Shown: positions 63,707 through 64,000 of the stretch, piece by piece
Layout: every line of letters begins with the position of its first letter
How positions within the stretch are numbered: position 1 is the first letter of the stretch
Origin: Flectonema sp. DT1601
Lineage: Eukaryota > Euglenozoa > Diplonemea > Diplonemida > Diplonemidae
Direction: 5' to 3'
Assembly: GCA_964019425.1 (NCBI GenBank)
Contig: OZ025813.1
Location: forward strand, 682,001 to 746,000
Length of the DNA stretch: 64,000 nucleotides
Translations under genes and position numbers: made by a program
The notes under the pieces: generated by a model
Databases searched by the model: none
The model's input: the letters and a program-made list of their open reading frames with translations, nothing else
Told to the model about the DNA's origin: nothing

Positions 63707-64000
63707 ATGCTTTGGAAGGAAGGCAATCGGGTCCTACTCAAAAGAAGCTCAGGCGCCTGGAGCGAAGGGGTGATCGTACCAGGAAGAGAAGGACATATCG
63801 GCGTCAGATGCATCGACAACGGAATAGCACGTGAAAAACATATTCCTATCGATCGAATGAGGCAATTTGTAAGAGATGTATTTACACAATCTGATTCAAA
63901 GAGGAGGAAGAGATATCCAAAAATGAAGCGGCGTTTCAGTTGCGTTGCGGCGACGATGGACAAAATGATTGAATATAACCAGCTCACCTACGATGATGAG
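63707..64000 (+). CDS. Barrel-domain protein, copy 2 (3' end outside window)
   Basis: Starts MLWKEGNRVLLKRSSGAWSE and follows copy 1 residue by residue (GHIGVRCIDNG, EKHIPIDRM), with many silent and some replacement differences. This is a not-so-recent tandem duplication under constraint. The frame is open to the end of the window (98 codons). Confidence 0.8.
   Translation, partial: MLWKEGNRVLLKRSSGAWSEGVIVPGREGHIGVRCIDNGIAREKHIPIDRMRQFVRDVFTQSDSKRRKRYPKMKRRFSCVAATMDKMIEYNQLTYDDE

Overview
This window is nuclear DNA of a single-celled eukaryote (a protist). It is AT-rich, with dozens of A or T runs of 15 bases or more between genes. The coding density is moderate. Genes use the standard code, with TAA, TAG and TGA all serving as stops. 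Many genes are intronless; those that are split carry short GT-AG introns of about 65-90 nt whose 3' ends are A-rich. Every host gene I can support lies on the + strand across 64 kb, and at least nine start codons lie 8-40 nt after a splice-acceptor-like AG. That layout resembles directional gene clusters with 5' trans-splicing or 5'UTR introns. The lineage cannot be fixed from the sequence alone.

Layout. 1-14.6 kb: the 3' end of a multi-membrane EF-hand protein, an orphan 454-aa gene, and a 2,682-aa PH-domain/coiled-coil protein. 15.7-23.5 kb: two paralogous PA14-domain membrane proteins separated by a Tc1/mariner-like inverted-repeat element. 23.7 kb: a piece of LSU ribosomal RNA. 25.9-35.7 kb: a large, apparently intact Penelope-like retroelement (GIY-YIG endonuclease, reverse transcriptase, OTU-like protease and a ZZ-like zinc finger in one 1,428-aa protein) inside nested direct repeats. 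37.4-49.1 kb: alpha-galactosidase, a PPR-like protein, a MAK/RCK-type kinase, a spliced EF-hand protein, a second LSU rRNA piece, a low-complexity protein, a probable myristoylated protein and a small spliced orphan. 49.7-64 kb: a kinase-SH2 protein with a retroelement-like insert in its intron, an orphan, a PhyH dioxygenase, a mitochondrial thioredoxin, a PAS/pseudo-histidine-kinase/receiver/Ser-Thr-kinase hybrid, the Bet1 SNARE, and a tandem pair of barrel-domain proteins.

Working picture. The host genes are mixed housekeeping, secretory and signalling genes with no evident shared pathway. The most unusual items are the OTU-bearing Penelope-like element with its permuted repeats, the two isolated LSU rRNA modules, the SH2-bearing kinase, the degenerate histidine kinase fused to a MAPKKK-like kinase, and a sharp gene-conversion tract between the PA14 paralogs.
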